From Inquilinus limosus DSM 16000 (GTDB lineage: Bacteria > Pseudomonadota > Alphaproteobacteria > DSM-16000 > Inquilinaceae), in the NCBI RefSeq assembly GCF_000423185.1, contig NZ_AUHM01000018.1, positions 62,001 through 126,000 of the forward strand: 64,000 nucleotides of DNA, read 5' to 3'. Positions 8,894 to 16,726 of the stretch are shown here, piece by piece (within the stretch, counting starts at the first letter, position 1; every line of letters begins with the position of its first letter). Position numbers and translations under genes: made by a program. The notes under the pieces were generated by a model, which had not been told where the DNA came from, did not search any database, and saw only the letters and a program-made list of their open reading frames with translations.

Positions 8894-9665
8894 GGCGCCG
8901 CTCCAGCCGGCGGGTCAGCCGGGCGATCGGATAGCAATACAGGAAGAACAGCAGGAAGACGGTCAGGTAGACCAGCAAGGTGAAGTCGGTGCGGTGCACC
9001 GAATTGGCGGCGCGCTGCGCCGTGGTCAGCACCTCGGTCACCCCGACCAGCGAGGCCAGCACCGTGCCCTTGGTGATGATGGCGTAGAGGTTCATCCAGG
9101 GCGGCAGCATCCGCCTGAGGCACTGCGGCAGGATGATCAGCCGGAAGATCTGGGCGCGGCTGAAGGACAGGCAGCTGGCCGCGTCCCACTGCGCGCTGGG
9201 GATCGACATGATGGCGCCGCGGAAGATCTCCGCGACATTGGCCGAGGCCGGCAGGGCCAGGCCGACCGTGGCCTTCAGCCAGTCCGGGAACGGCAGGTAG
9301 CTGCGCCCCAGCACGATCTCGAACGGCAGGATGTAGGTCATGAAATAGATGAAGACCAGCCAGGGCGAGTTGCGGAAGAACAGCACGAAGGCCCGGGCCG
9401 GCCAGCGCAAAGGCCGCACCGGCGAGATCTGCAGCGCCCCGACCAGCAGGCCGGCCGCCGTGCCCGCCGCGATCGCCACCGCACCGATCAGGATGTTCTG
9501 CAGGAAGCCCAGCAGCAGCACCGGCATCCACAGCGCCAGGAGGGCGGCGTTGTCCGCGACCTGCGGCCAGAACGCCCAGGCGGCTGCGCCGACAAGGGCG
9601 GCCGCGGCCAGCAGCGGCAGGGCGGCGGTGCGGCGGCGCGGGGCCGCGACGGCGTCACTGACCAT
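8880..9665 (-). CDS. Polar amino acid-type ABC transporter permease
   Basis: 261 residues with about five membrane helices and the HisM/GlnP-type inner membrane signature. The EAA-like loop that contacts the ATPase is at SAQWDAASCLSFSRAQIFRL and is followed by ILPQCLRRMLPPWMN. It overlaps the ATPase gene by 14 bp and the other permease gene by 11 bp. The pair would form a heterodimeric channel. The N-terminal leader is alanine-rich and longer than usual, so the start could lie a few codons further in. Confidence 0.9.
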   Translation of the reverse strand: MVSDAVAAPRRRTAALPLLAAAALVGAAAWAFWPQVADNAALLALWMPVLLLGFLQNILIGAVAIAAGTAAGLLVGALQISPVRPLRWPARAFVLFFRNSPWLVFIYFMTYILPFEIVLGRSYLPFPDWLKATVGLALPASANVAEIFRGAIMSIPSAQWDAASCLSFSRAQIFRLIILPQCLRRMLPPWMNLYAIITKGTVLASLVGVTEVLTTAQRAANSVHRTDFTLLVYLTVFLLFFLYCYPIARLTRRLERRHAGR

Positions 9666-10383
9666 AGCCGGGCATCCGCAGCCGCAGCTCCAGCCACCGC
9701 CCGATGCGGTCGACGCCGAAGGTCAGGATGTTGAAGAAGACCAGCAGCAGGATCATCAGCTCGGTGACGTTGTCCCGGTCCGACCAGATCATGATCGAGG
9801 CGTAGGTGATGTCGCCGACCGCGATGGCCGAGGCGATGGCCGAGGTCTTCACCAGGTCGATGGCGTTGTTGACCAGCGACGGCAGCGCGAAGCGCAGCCC
9901 GATCGGCAGCCGCACCAGCAGGAAGGTCAGGCGCGGCGTCAGGCCCAGCGCGGCCGCGGCCTCCAGCGTCACCTTCGGCACCGCCTCGATGCCGGCGCGC
10001 AGCGCCTCGGCGTTGAAGGCGGCTTTGTAGACCGACAGCACGATCACGACCCAGGCGAAGGGCGTGACCACGGCGGCGGCATCGCCCCGCACCGCGCCGA
10101 TCAGGGCGTTGAGCGCGAAGAAGGCGAAGTAGAGCTGCACCAGCGGCGGGGTGTTGCGAGTCAGCTCGATCTGGGCGCGGATCACCGCCGCCAGCCAGGG
10201 CCGCCGGGTCAGCTGCAGGGCGGTGAGGACGAGGCCGAGCGCGAGGCTGCCGAGGATCGACAGCACCGCGATCTCGACCGTCGTCACCGCGCCGTCGAGG
10301 AACAGGCCGCGGTCATAGGCCGCCTGGATGAAGCTGAAGTCGAGCCCGAGCGCCGCCAGCCGGTCGATCAGGGTGTCGATCAT
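9655..10383 (-). CDS. Polar amino acid-type ABC transporter permease
   Basis: 242 residues with about five membrane helices. Typical blocks include GAVTTVEIAVLS, LTRNTPPLVQLYF and the ATPase-contact loop AVPKVTLEAAAALGLTPRLT. Its ATG overlaps the stop of the binding-protein gene (ATGA, 10380-10383), showing translational coupling. It partners the permease at 8880-9665. Confidence 0.9.
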   Translation of the reverse strand: MIDTLIDRLAALGLDFSFIQAAYDRGLFLDGAVTTVEIAVLSILGSLALGLVLTALQLTRRPWLAAVIRAQIELTRNTPPLVQLYFAFFALNALIGAVRGDAAAVVTPFAWVVIVLSVYKAAFNAEALRAGIEAVPKVTLEAAAALGLTPRLTFLLVRLPIGLRFALPSLVNNAIDLVKTSAIASAIAVGDITYASIMIWSDRDNVTELMILLLVFFNILTFGVDRIGRWLELRLRMPGYGQ

Positions 10384-11198
10384 GACCCGCCGTTCAGCAG
10401 CTTCTCATGCATCTGCGCCAGGAAGGGCGACGGCGGGGCGATCTCCCACCGCTTCTCGATCTCGATCAGACCGCCGCTCTTGTGCAAGTCGCGGATGACG
10501 CCGTCGACCAGGGCGGCAGTATCGTCCTGGCCCTTGCGCACCGCGGCGACCCAGGTGCCGAGACCGATCAGCGGCAGGTCGGCCTTGTAGTCCTGCCATT
10601 CCGGCTGCTTCAGCAGCGAATAGATCAGGGTGTTGTCGTGCACCGAGACGACGCAGCCGCCCGCCCGCAGGGTCGACAGCGCCTCGGCCGAGGTCTTCAG
10701 CGCCCGCACCTCGGCGCCGTATTCGGTGGCCAGCAGCCGGGCGTAATGGCTGCCCTGCGAAGCGCAGGCGGTCTTGCCGCGCAGGTCCTCCCAGCTGGCG
10801 ATGCCGCCGTCCTTGCGGGTCATGGCGGCGCCGCCGACCTCGTAATAAGCAGTCGGGATGATCGCGGTCTGCTCGCGCCGCTCCGGCGTGTCGGTGAAGG
10901 AGGCCACGAGAAGGTCGACCTTGCCCTGCTGCAGGAACTGCACCCGGTTCGGCGGATCGACGGTGACGATGTCGAGCCTGACCCCGAGCTTGTCGGCCAC
11001 CGCCTGGGCGAGGTCGACGTTTAAGCCCTTCACCGTGTTGCTGGCGGGGTCGAGGAAGCCGAAGGCGGTGCCGTTGATCAGGATGCCGGCGGTCAGCACG
11101 CCGCGGTCCTTGACCCGGTCGAGGGTGGAATCGGCCTGCGCTGAGGAGGCGGCGGCCAGGAGGCCCGCGGCGGCGAGCAGGGTTGCGGCGAGGCGCAT
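10380..11198 (-). CDS. Amino acid-type ABC transporter substrate-binding protein (paralogue 1)
   Basis: 272 residues of the family 3 (SBP_bac_3) periplasmic binding proteins. A Sec signal peptide ends at SSAQA and the mature protein begins DSTLDRVKDRGVLTAGILI. The start at 11198 is preferred because a GGAAGGA site lies upstream and the signal peptide begins there; a GTG/ATG at 11234 overlaps the stop of the previous gene. It is a close paralogue of the protein encoded immediately upstream: both contain NRVQFLQQGKVDLLVAS or a near-identical block, DTPERREQ, and CASQGS followed by a region with the same spacing. Ligand unknown. Confidence 0.92.
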   Translation of the reverse strand: MRLAATLLAAAGLLAAASSAQADSTLDRVKDRGVLTAGILINGTAFGFLDPASNTVKGLNVDLAQAVADKLGVRLDIVTVDPPNRVQFLQQGKVDLLVASFTDTPERREQTAIIPTAYYEVGGAAMTRKDGGIASWEDLRGKTACASQGSHYARLLATEYGAEVRALKTSAEALSTLRAGGCVVSVHDNTLIYSLLKQPEWQDYKADLPLIGLGTWVAAVRKGQDDTAALVDGVIRDLHKSGGLIEIEKRWEIAPPSPFLAQMHEKLLNGGS

Positions 11199-11230
11199 GG
11201 TCTTGTCCTTCCGGGTCGAGGCTGGCCGGG

Positions 11231-12040
11231 TCACGGTTGGGCCTGGGCGAGCTGGTCGTGCAGCGCCTGCAGGGCCGGCGACGGGGTGATGTCCCAGGCC
11301 TTCTCGATCTCGATCAGGCGGCCGGTCCGGTGCAGGTCGCGGATGATGGTGTCGAGCGCCGCGACGGTGTCGTCCTGGCCCTTGCGTGCCGCGATCTTCC
11401 AGTCGCTGACCTCGACCGCGGGCAGGATCAGCTTGTAGCCCTGCCAGGCCGGGTCCTTGATCAGCGCGTAGAGCAGCACGTCGTCATGCGCCGAGGCGAC
11501 GCAGCCGCCGGCCTTGAACGTCTCCAGCGCCTCGGACGAGGTCTTGAAGGCCTTGATCTCGGCGCCGTAATGCTCGGCCAGGTAACGGGCGTGGATGCTG
11601 CCTTGCGAGGCGCAGACCGGCTTGCCGCGGACATCGTCCCAGTCGTTGATGCCGCTGTCCTGCCGGGTCAGGGCGATGCCGCCGCTGGCGTAGTAGGAGG
11701 TCGGGACCATCGCCACCTGCTCGCGCCGCTCCGGCGTGTCGTTCAGCGAGGCCACCAGCAGGTCGACCTTGCCCTGCTGCAGGAATTGGATGCGGTTCGC
11801 CGGCTCGACGCTGACCAGCTCGACCTTGGCGCCGAGGCGACGGCCGATCTCCTCCGCCAGGTCGACATTGAAGCCCTGATAGCTGTTGGTCTTGGGGTCG
11901 AGCGAGCCGAAGGCGGTGCTGTTGATGCGGATGCCGATCGCGACGGTGCCGCGGTCCTTGATCCGGTCGAGGGTGGAATCGGCCTGCGCCAGGGCGGGGA
12001 TCAGGCCGAGCAGCGCGGCGAGGGCGAGGGAGCGGATCAT
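11231..12040 (-). CDS. Amino acid-type ABC transporter substrate-binding protein (paralogue 2)
   Basis: 269 residues, SBP_bac_3 family, with a signal peptide cleaved after ALAQA and a mature start DSTLDRIKDRGTVAIGIRI. It shares long identical blocks with the next gene (NRIQFLQQGKVDLLVASLND, TPERREQ, KPVCASQGS, HDDVLLYALIKDP vs HDNTLIYSLLKQP). This is a tandem duplication that has diverged in the ligand-facing N-terminal segment. The operon has one set of permeases and one ATPase, so the two proteins probably deliver different but related ligands to the same channel. Confidence 0.92.
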   Translation of the reverse strand: MIRSLALAALLGLIPALAQADSTLDRIKDRGTVAIGIRINSTAFGSLDPKTNSYQGFNVDLAEEIGRRLGAKVELVSVEPANRIQFLQQGKVDLLVASLNDTPERREQVAMVPTSYYASGGIALTRQDSGINDWDDVRGKPVCASQGSIHARYLAEHYGAEIKAFKTSSEALETFKAGGCVASAHDDVLLYALIKDPAWQGYKLILPAVEVSDWKIAARKGQDDTVAALDTIIRDLHRTGRLIEIEKAWDITPSPALQALHDQLAQAQP

Positions 12041-12054
12041 CGGCTGTCTCTGAT

Positions 12055-13395
12055 TCAGGCGGCGCGGAAGGCGGCGAACAGGGCGGCGAGGTCGTCCCGG
12101 CTGCGCATCGAACGAACGATCTCCGGCACGGCGGCGAGCGTCGGGGCCGGGCCGGCGGCGTCGCGGAACTTGGCGGCGAGGTCGTCCGCAGGCAGCGGCC
12201 GGTCGACCCGGCGCGACAGGACGCGGCCGTCGGCCAGGCGGATCTCGACGGTCGAGAAGCGGGTGGCGGGGTCGTTCGAGACCGGCGGGGCGTCCGGGTC
12301 GATCCGGCGCTCGACCTTGGCGGCCAAGGCCGCGAGCTCCGGCCGCACCGGTCCATCGGCGAAGAGGTCGAGGCCGAGCCGGCCGTCGGTCAGCACCGCC
12401 GCGACGACATATTCGACGCTGAACCGGCCCTCCAGGCCGGTGCGGGGCCGGCGCACGGTCAGGGCCGCATCGCCGCCGCGGGCGAAGGTCACGGTCGCCT
12501 CGACCACCGAGGCCGGGTCGATCGCATGCTCCGCCTTCAGCGCCAGGGCGGCGTCGGCCGCGAAATGCGAGGCGGAGCAGCAGGCGTAGCGCTTAAAGAT
12601 CAGGCCGGGGGAGACGATCTGCCACGGCTCGCCCCAGCCTTCGACCGCCCGCTTCGGCTCCGTCCCCTCCCCGCCATAGACGGCGAGGAAGCCGATCGGC
12701 CCGTCGAAGGCGTCATCGGCCGCGCCGAAGCCGGCCAGCGCCAGCCGGGTGGCGAACAGCCCCGCCCGCGCGGCGAGGCCGGCATGCAAAGGCTTGGCGT
12801 CGCTGCCGAACTGCAGCCGCAGCCCGGCCGACTGGGTGGTGGCGAGGCCGAGCGCCCGGGCGGTGCCCGCCTCGTCCAGCCCCGCGAGGAAGGCGGTCGC
12901 GGCCGCGGCGCCGATAGTGCCGAGCGTCGCGGTCGGGTGGAATCCCCCCTCGTAATGCTGGCGGCCGAGGGCGAGGCCGATCCGGGCCATCGCCTCGACC
13001 CCGACGACATAGGCGTCGAGCAGCGCCTCGGCGGTGCTGCCGCGCTCCTCCGCCAGGGCGAACAGGGCCGGCAGGATCACCGTGCTGGGATGGCCGCCGA
13101 CGCTGCGCTGGACGTCGTCATAGTCGAGGGCATGGCCTATCGTGCCGTTGAGCAGGGCGGCGGCCAGCGGCGCCGTGCGGTCGCGCCGGCCGATGACGGA
13201 GGCCGAGCCCTTCCCGCCCTCGACCCCCAGCGCGGCCTCGAGCGGCGGGATGGCGCGGTCGCCGACGCCGCCGAAGGCGCTGGCCAGGAAATCGAGCACA
13301 CCCTCGCGGGCGGCGGCGATCGCCTCCGGGCTGCGCGCCGGGGCCGAGGAACGGATGAGCCCGGCACTGGCGGCTGTGATCGTTCGGTCGCCCAT
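12055..13395 (-). CDS. MmgE/PrpD family protein
   Basis: 446 residues. The family contains 2-methylcitrate dehydratase (PrpD), cis-aconitate decarboxylase and iminodisuccinate epimerase, which act on polycarboxylates. Visible blocks include GHALDYDDVQRSVGGHPSTV, GFHPTATLGTIGAAAA and YACCSASHFAADAAL, the two-domain family hallmarks. The start at 13395 (MGDRTITAASAGL) fits the family better than an ATG 24 codons upstream. It is the first gene of the operon, 14 bp before a binding-protein gene. Co-location with an NtaA-type monooxygenase and an amino-acid-type importer points to an imino- or amino-polycarboxylate rather than to propionate metabolism, because no PrpB or PrpC lies nearby. That is inference. 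Confidence 0.88.
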   Translation of the reverse strand: MGDRTITAASAGLIRSSAPARSPEAIAAAREGVLDFLASAFGGVGDRAIPPLEAALGVEGGKGSASVIGRRDRTAPLAAALLNGTIGHALDYDDVQRSVGGHPSTVILPALFALAEERGSTAEALLDAYVVGVEAMARIGLALGRQHYEGGFHPTATLGTIGAAAATAFLAGLDEAGTARALGLATTQSAGLRLQFGSDAKPLHAGLAARAGLFATRLALAGFGAADDAFDGPIGFLAVYGGEGTEPKRAVEGWGEPWQIVSPGLIFKRYACCSASHFAADAALALKAEHAIDPASVVEATVTFARGGDAALTVRRPRTGLEGRFSVEYVVAAVLTDGRLGLDLFADGPVRPELAALAAKVERRIDPDAPPVSNDPATRFSTVEIRLADGRVLSRRVDRPLPADDLAAKFRDAAGPAPTLAAVPEIVRSMRSRDDLAALFAAFRAA

Positions 13396-13726
13396 GGGGA
13401 TCTTTCGGCAGAACGGGGATTTGGGCGTGCCGGCCGATATGCCGGGCAAAACACCTCGGGGCGTCATACAGAGGCCGGCGGCGGATCACAACCGAATTCA
13501 CATCCGATCTGCCATTCCTGCATTAAACAGCAAAATTGGATCGTAATTTTCACGACACCCGCTCCTGCCCGGCGCCTCACTGCCTGGCGATTGACTGAAC
13601 GTACCAGTTCGTACATTTTCGAGAGAAGACACATCGGCGCCGGCGAGGAACCATGAGCCGTCCAGGACATATCGCGCATTCTTGTGGAGCCCCGCGGTTC
13701 GGACAGTTCGGCCAGGGCCGCCGCCC
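13396..13726. promoter_or_regulatory. Divergent intergenic region between the prpD-like and shikimate dehydrogenase genes
   Basis: This 331-bp gap holds no gene. The right part carries the plus-strand promoter with the TetR-type operator described separately. The middle is AT-rich compared with its surroundings and contains an inverted repeat AAAATT-N7-AATTTT (13532-13550), a candidate regulator site for the minus-strand operon. No terminator was seen. Confidence 0.5.
13591..13619 (+). promoter_or_regulatory. Promoter with embedded operator, copy 1
   Basis: A -35-like TTGACT (13591-13596) and a -10-like CATTTT (13614-13619) are separated by exactly 17 bp. The spacer holds the pseudo-palindrome GTAC-CAGTTC-GTAC. 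The 20-mer ACGTACCAGTTCGTACATTT (13599-13618) recurs identically at 16645-16664 in the second promoter of this module. A repressor bound here would block RNA polymerase. The TetR gene between the two sites is the obvious candidate. Confidence 0.75.
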
Positions 13727-14626
13727 ATGACCCATATCCGCCCGGCCGCCATCCGTGTCGGCCTGATCGGCGCCGGCATCCAGGCGTCGCGGACCCCGGC
13801 CCTGCACATGCGCGAGGGCGCCGAACGAGGGCTGCGCTACGAGTACGATCTGATCGACCTGGAGGTGCTCGGCCGCGGGGTCGAGGCCCTGCCCGAGCTG
13901 GTCGCGGCGGCGGAGCGGCGCGGCTTCGCCGGGCTCAACGTCACCCATCCCTGCAAGCAGGCGGTGATCCCGCTGCTGCACGCGCTGTCCGACGACGCAC
14001 GGGCGCTGGGCGCCGTCAACACCATCGTGTTCGCGGATGGCCGGCGGATCGGCCACAACACCGACTGGTGGGGTTTCGCCGAGAGCTTCCGGCGCGGCCT
14101 GCCGGATGTCCGCAGGGACCGCGCGGTCCAGCTCGGCGCCGGCGGTGCGGGTGCGGCGGTGGCGCACGCCGCCCTGTCGCTCGGGATCGGCGAACTGGCG
14201 ATCTTCGATGTCGACCAGGGCCGGGCCGAGGCCATGGCCGCCGGCCTCTCCGCCCGGTTCGGGGCGGGCCGCGCCGTGGCGGGCGCGGATCTGGCCGCCG
14301 CCATGGCAGCCGCGGACGGGCTGATCCACGCCACGCCGACCGGGATGGCGAGATATCCCGGCCTGCCCTTGCCGGCCGAACTGCTGGCGCCCCGGCACTG
14401 GGTCGCCGAGATCGTCTATTTCCCGCTCGAGACCGAGCTGCTGCGCACGGCCCGCGCCCGCGGCTGCCGCACGCTCGACGGCGGCGGCATGGCGGTGTTC
14501 CAGGCCGTGGAGGCGTTCCGGCTGTTCACCGGCGTCGCGCCGGACGCCGACCGGATGACCCGGCACTTCGCCTCGCTGGGGCCGGGGTGGTCGGTGAACT
14601 CAGGAGGAAAACCGCCTATTGCGTAG
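13727..14626 (+). CDS. Shikimate dehydrogenase (shikimate/quinate dehydrogenase family)
   Basis: 299 residues with the AroE two-domain fold: substrate motif SRTPALH (about 20-26), catalytic lysine in NVTHPCKQ, NTDWWGF with the catalytic aspartate, and the nucleotide-binding glycine loop GAGGAGAAVAHA. The enzyme oxidises or reduces shikimate/3-dehydroshikimate with NAD(P). Placement beside a 3-dehydroshikimate dehydratase and a TRAP transporter, under the shared operator, argues for a catabolic role (shikimate to 3-dehydroshikimate) rather than biosynthesis. Start 13727 begins MTHIRPAAIRVGLIGAG; the upstream ATG at 13682 has no family support. The stop codon TAG lies inside the terminal repeat of the adjoining palindromic element. 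Confidence 0.9.
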   Translation: MTHIRPAAIRVGLIGAGIQASRTPALHMREGAERGLRYEYDLIDLEVLGRGVEALPELVAAAERRGFAGLNVTHPCKQAVIPLLHALSDDARALGAVNTIVFADGRRIGHNTDWWGFAESFRRGLPDVRRDRAVQLGAGGAGAAVAHAALSLGIGELAIFDVDQGRAEAMAAGLSARFGAGRAVAGADLAAAMAAADGLIHATPTGMARYPGLPLPAELLAPRHWVAEIVYFPLETELLRTARARGCRTLDGGGMAVFQAVEAFRLFTGVAPDADRMTRHFASLGPGWSVNSGGKPPIA

Positions 14627-14833
14627 CCTCTCCCGCTTGCGGGAGAGGTCGGAGACGCGAAGCGGCTCCGGGTGAGGGCCTTCCGGCCACGATGCTTGGA
14701 TCATTGTTTCAGGATAGGGCGGATCGTACGCTCGCTCGCGGCGAGGTCTGTGAACGCGGTAAGGCCGCTGTCCCCTCACCCGGACATCCTTCGGATGTCC
14801 GGCCTCTCCCGCAAGCGGGAGAGGCTACGCGCT
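14619..14833. repeat. Composite palindromic element, family A, with terminal inverted repeats
   Basis: About 210 bp lie between the convergent shikimate dehydrogenase and TetR genes. The ends are perfect inverted repeats: GCGTAGCCTCTCCCGC on the left and its complement on the right. The left unit (CCTCTCCCGC-TT-GCGGGAGAGG, then TCGGAGAC-GCGAAGC-GGCTCCGGGTGAGGG) has the same layout as the unit at 6712-6761. The right unit (14778-14831) is the same design in the opposite direction, with a GGACATCC/GGATGTCC stem. The element contributes the TAG stop of the upstream gene. It may act as a bidirectional terminator. Confidence 0.75.
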
Positions 14834-14845
14834 CCTACTCCGCGG

Positions 14846-15568
14846 TCACTTCCGCTGATGGACGTGCGCATCCGATAGCGCGGGCGATGACAGCTCCGCC
14901 GCCTCCGCCCCGCCCTGCAGGAGGCGGATGACGGCGTCGCCGATCATCCGCCGATGCTTCTCCCGCAACCCCGGTTCCGACAGGTCGCGGCGGAAGATGG
15001 TGCCGAAGGTGTGGCGGTTGGAGACGCGGAAGAAGCAGAAGGCGCTGATCAGCATGTGCAGGTCGACCGGATCGATCTCGGCCCGGAACACGCCCGCCTT
15101 CCGGCCGCGCTCCTGGATCGATGCGATGGTCTGGATGATGCCGAGATTGGTGCTGCGGATCGAGGCGGTGTGCGGCAGGTGCTCGGCCCGGTGGATGTTC
15201 TCGATGCTGACCAGGCGGATGAAGTCGGGATGCGCCTCGTCGTAGTCGAAGGTGAATTCCGCCAGCCGCCGTATCGCCTCCTCCGGCGGCAGGTCCTCGA
15301 GATGCAGCTCGGCCTCGGCGGCACGGATATCCGCATAGGCCTTCTCCAGCACCGCGTGGTACAGCCCCTCCTTGCCGCCGAAATAATAGTAGATCATGCG
15401 CTTGGAGGTGCGCGTCCGCTCCGCGATCGCGTCGACGCGCGCCCCGCTCAGGCCGTAGGTCGCGAACTCCTCGGTCGCGACCTCGAGAATATCCTGCCTG
15501 GTGCGCTCGGGATCGTTCTTGCGGGTGGTCTTCCGCTCCGCCGCGCCCGACCTGATCCTGCCCGACAT
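14846..15568 (-). CDS. TetR/AcrR family transcriptional regulator
   Basis: 240 residues. After a basic 15-residue leader comes a TetR DNA-binding domain (about 20-65: TRQDILEVATEEFATYGLSG, then TRTSKRMIYYYFGGKEGLYH) and a helical ligand domain. The start at 15568 is chosen because it leaves a short basic arm; an ATG at 15649 would add a low-complexity extension. AGGAG abuts this ATG, so the true start is not certain. The gene lies between two promoters with an identical 20-bp operator. It is therefore the likely repressor of the shikimate/quinate module, with a pathway metabolite as inducer (inference). Confidence 0.85.
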   Translation of the reverse strand: MSGRIRSGAAERKTTRKNDPERTRQDILEVATEEFATYGLSGARVDAIAERTRTSKRMIYYYFGGKEGLYHAVLEKAYADIRAAEAELHLEDLPPEEAIRRLAEFTFDYDEAHPDFIRLVSIENIHRAEHLPHTASIRSTNLGIIQTIASIQERGRKAGVFRAEIDPVDLHMLISAFCFFRVSNRHTFGTIFRRDLSEPGLREKHRRMIGDAVIRLLQGGAEAAELSSPALSDAHVHQRK

Positions 15569-15682
15569 CTCCTGGCCCGCCCCCGCACCGACGCCTTCGC
15601 CCCGATCGGCGAACACCACCCTTACTTCTCCGGAACTTCCTGGCGGCAAACAAGCGCTTTCGCGCCGCGGCCGCGTCCCCTT

Positions 15683-16504
15683 CTACACCAGCGCCAGCAC
15701 CCGGCTCGGCCCCCCGGTCCCGCCCTTCACCTTGGGGCCGCCGAGGACGAGATGGGCGCCCTTGGCCGGCAGCCCGTCGAGATTGGCCAGGCATTCAACG
15801 CCCCAGCGCCCGCTCGGCAGCCAGGAGTAATGCACCGGGAAGCGGCCGGTCTCGATGCCGAGATCGAGCGACAGCGTGTCGACGCCGATGCCCTTCACGC
15901 TGCGCTCGGTCATCAGCATATGGGCCGTCTCGCCGTGGAAGCCGGGCGTGTGGTTCTTGCCGGCATCGTCCCGCCCGGCGAAGCGCGGCGAGTGCAGCAG
16001 CCGGTGCCATCCGGAATTCATGACCACGCAGCAGCCTTCCGGCAACGGGCCGTTCGTCGCCTCCCAGCGCTTGATGTCGTCGGGTGTCACGGCGCTGTCC
16101 GGGTCGTCCTGCGCCCGCGTGGAGATGTCGATCACCGCCAGCGGCACCACCAGGTCCGCGACCGGGATCTCGTCGACGCTGCGCCCGTCGGCCGAGAAGT
16201 GCACCGGCGCGTCCATATGCGTGCCGGTGTGCTCCATCAGCGTCCAGCGGTTGATGTTCAGCTTGTCCTTCGCGTAGCGGAACACCGGCTCCATGGTGAA
16301 CCACTTCGAGCCGTCGAAGGTCGGGAAGCCTTCGAACAGCGGATGGGTCAGGTCGTGCACGTCGGTGAAGGACCGGGCGGCCGGCGCCGCGGCAGCGCCC
16401 GCAACGGGGACGGCCGAGGCGGCGGCCATCGCGATACCGCCTTTCAGCACGCCGCGCCGGGTCACGTGGCGGCAGATCGTCTCCAGACAGCCCGGTGGGC
16501 ACAT
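15683..16504 (-). CDS. Cyclase family protein (kynurenine formamidase-like), Tat-exported
   Basis: 273 residues. The N-terminus carries a twin-arginine signal (TRRGVLKGG, then an alanine-rich hydrophobic run), so the folded protein is probably sent to the periplasm. The mature part has the PF04199 metal motif HTGTHMDAPVHF, plus a later conserved region GFHGETAH and GVDTLSLD. Members hydrolyse amides, lactones or related bonds, kynurenine formamidase being the best known. The start at 16504 follows GGGAGAGGAAAG. It is divergent from the TRAP operon and shares its operator region, so it belongs to the shikimate/quinate module. A periplasmic role such as hydrolysing a quinate/shikimate ester or lactone before uptake is plausible but unproven. 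Confidence 0.82.
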   Translation of the reverse strand: MCPPGCLETICRHVTRRGVLKGGIAMAAASAVPVAGAAAAPAARSFTDVHDLTHPLFEGFPTFDGSKWFTMEPVFRYAKDKLNINRWTLMEHTGTHMDAPVHFSADGRSVDEIPVADLVVPLAVIDISTRAQDDPDSAVTPDDIKRWEATNGPLPEGCCVVMNSGWHRLLHSPRFAGRDDAGKNHTPGFHGETAHMLMTERSVKGIGVDTLSLDLGIETGRFPVHYSWLPSGRWGVECLANLDGLPAKGAHLVLGGPKVKGGTGGPSRVLALV

Positions 16505-16636
16505 GGCGCTTTCCTCTCCCTGGCCGCGTCCTCGAGGAGGCGGCTCCGCCGGCGTCGACAAGCGCGTTCCCTGCCCGCCGGCTTGGACAGGAGACAGGCA
16601 TCCGACGACCGATTCCTGCGGGATTTCGTCGAACGC

Positions 16637-16665
16637 TTGACTATACGTACCAGTTCGTACATTTC
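16637..16665 (+). promoter_or_regulatory. Promoter with embedded operator, copy 2
   Basis: TTGACT (16637-16642), a 17-bp spacer and CATTTC (16660-16665) reproduce the geometry of copy 1. The 20-mer ACGTACCAGTTCGTACATTT (16645-16664) is identical. It drives the TRAP-dehydratase operon and lies between that operon and the divergent cyclase-family gene. No other copy was seen in the window. Confidence 0.75.
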
Positions 16666-16726
16666 TGAGGAAGAAGAATTCAAGACCAACGAAGCCGCGG
16701 CCGGCGGCCACCACTGGGAGAGCCCG

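Noticed and set aside
12055-13395. 2-methylcitrate dehydratase of propionate metabolism
   Set aside because: No PrpB, PrpC or propionate regulator lies nearby; operon partners point to an amino- or iminoacid.
13727-14626. Biosynthetic AroE
   Set aside because: The motif set is compatible, but the shared operator with a catabolic operon and the neighbouring 3-dehydroshikimate dehydratase favour a catabolic role.
14619-14833. CRISPR array or IS fragment
   Set aside because: There are inverted, not direct, repeats with no regular spacers, and no transposase remnant; it is a palindromic intergenic element.
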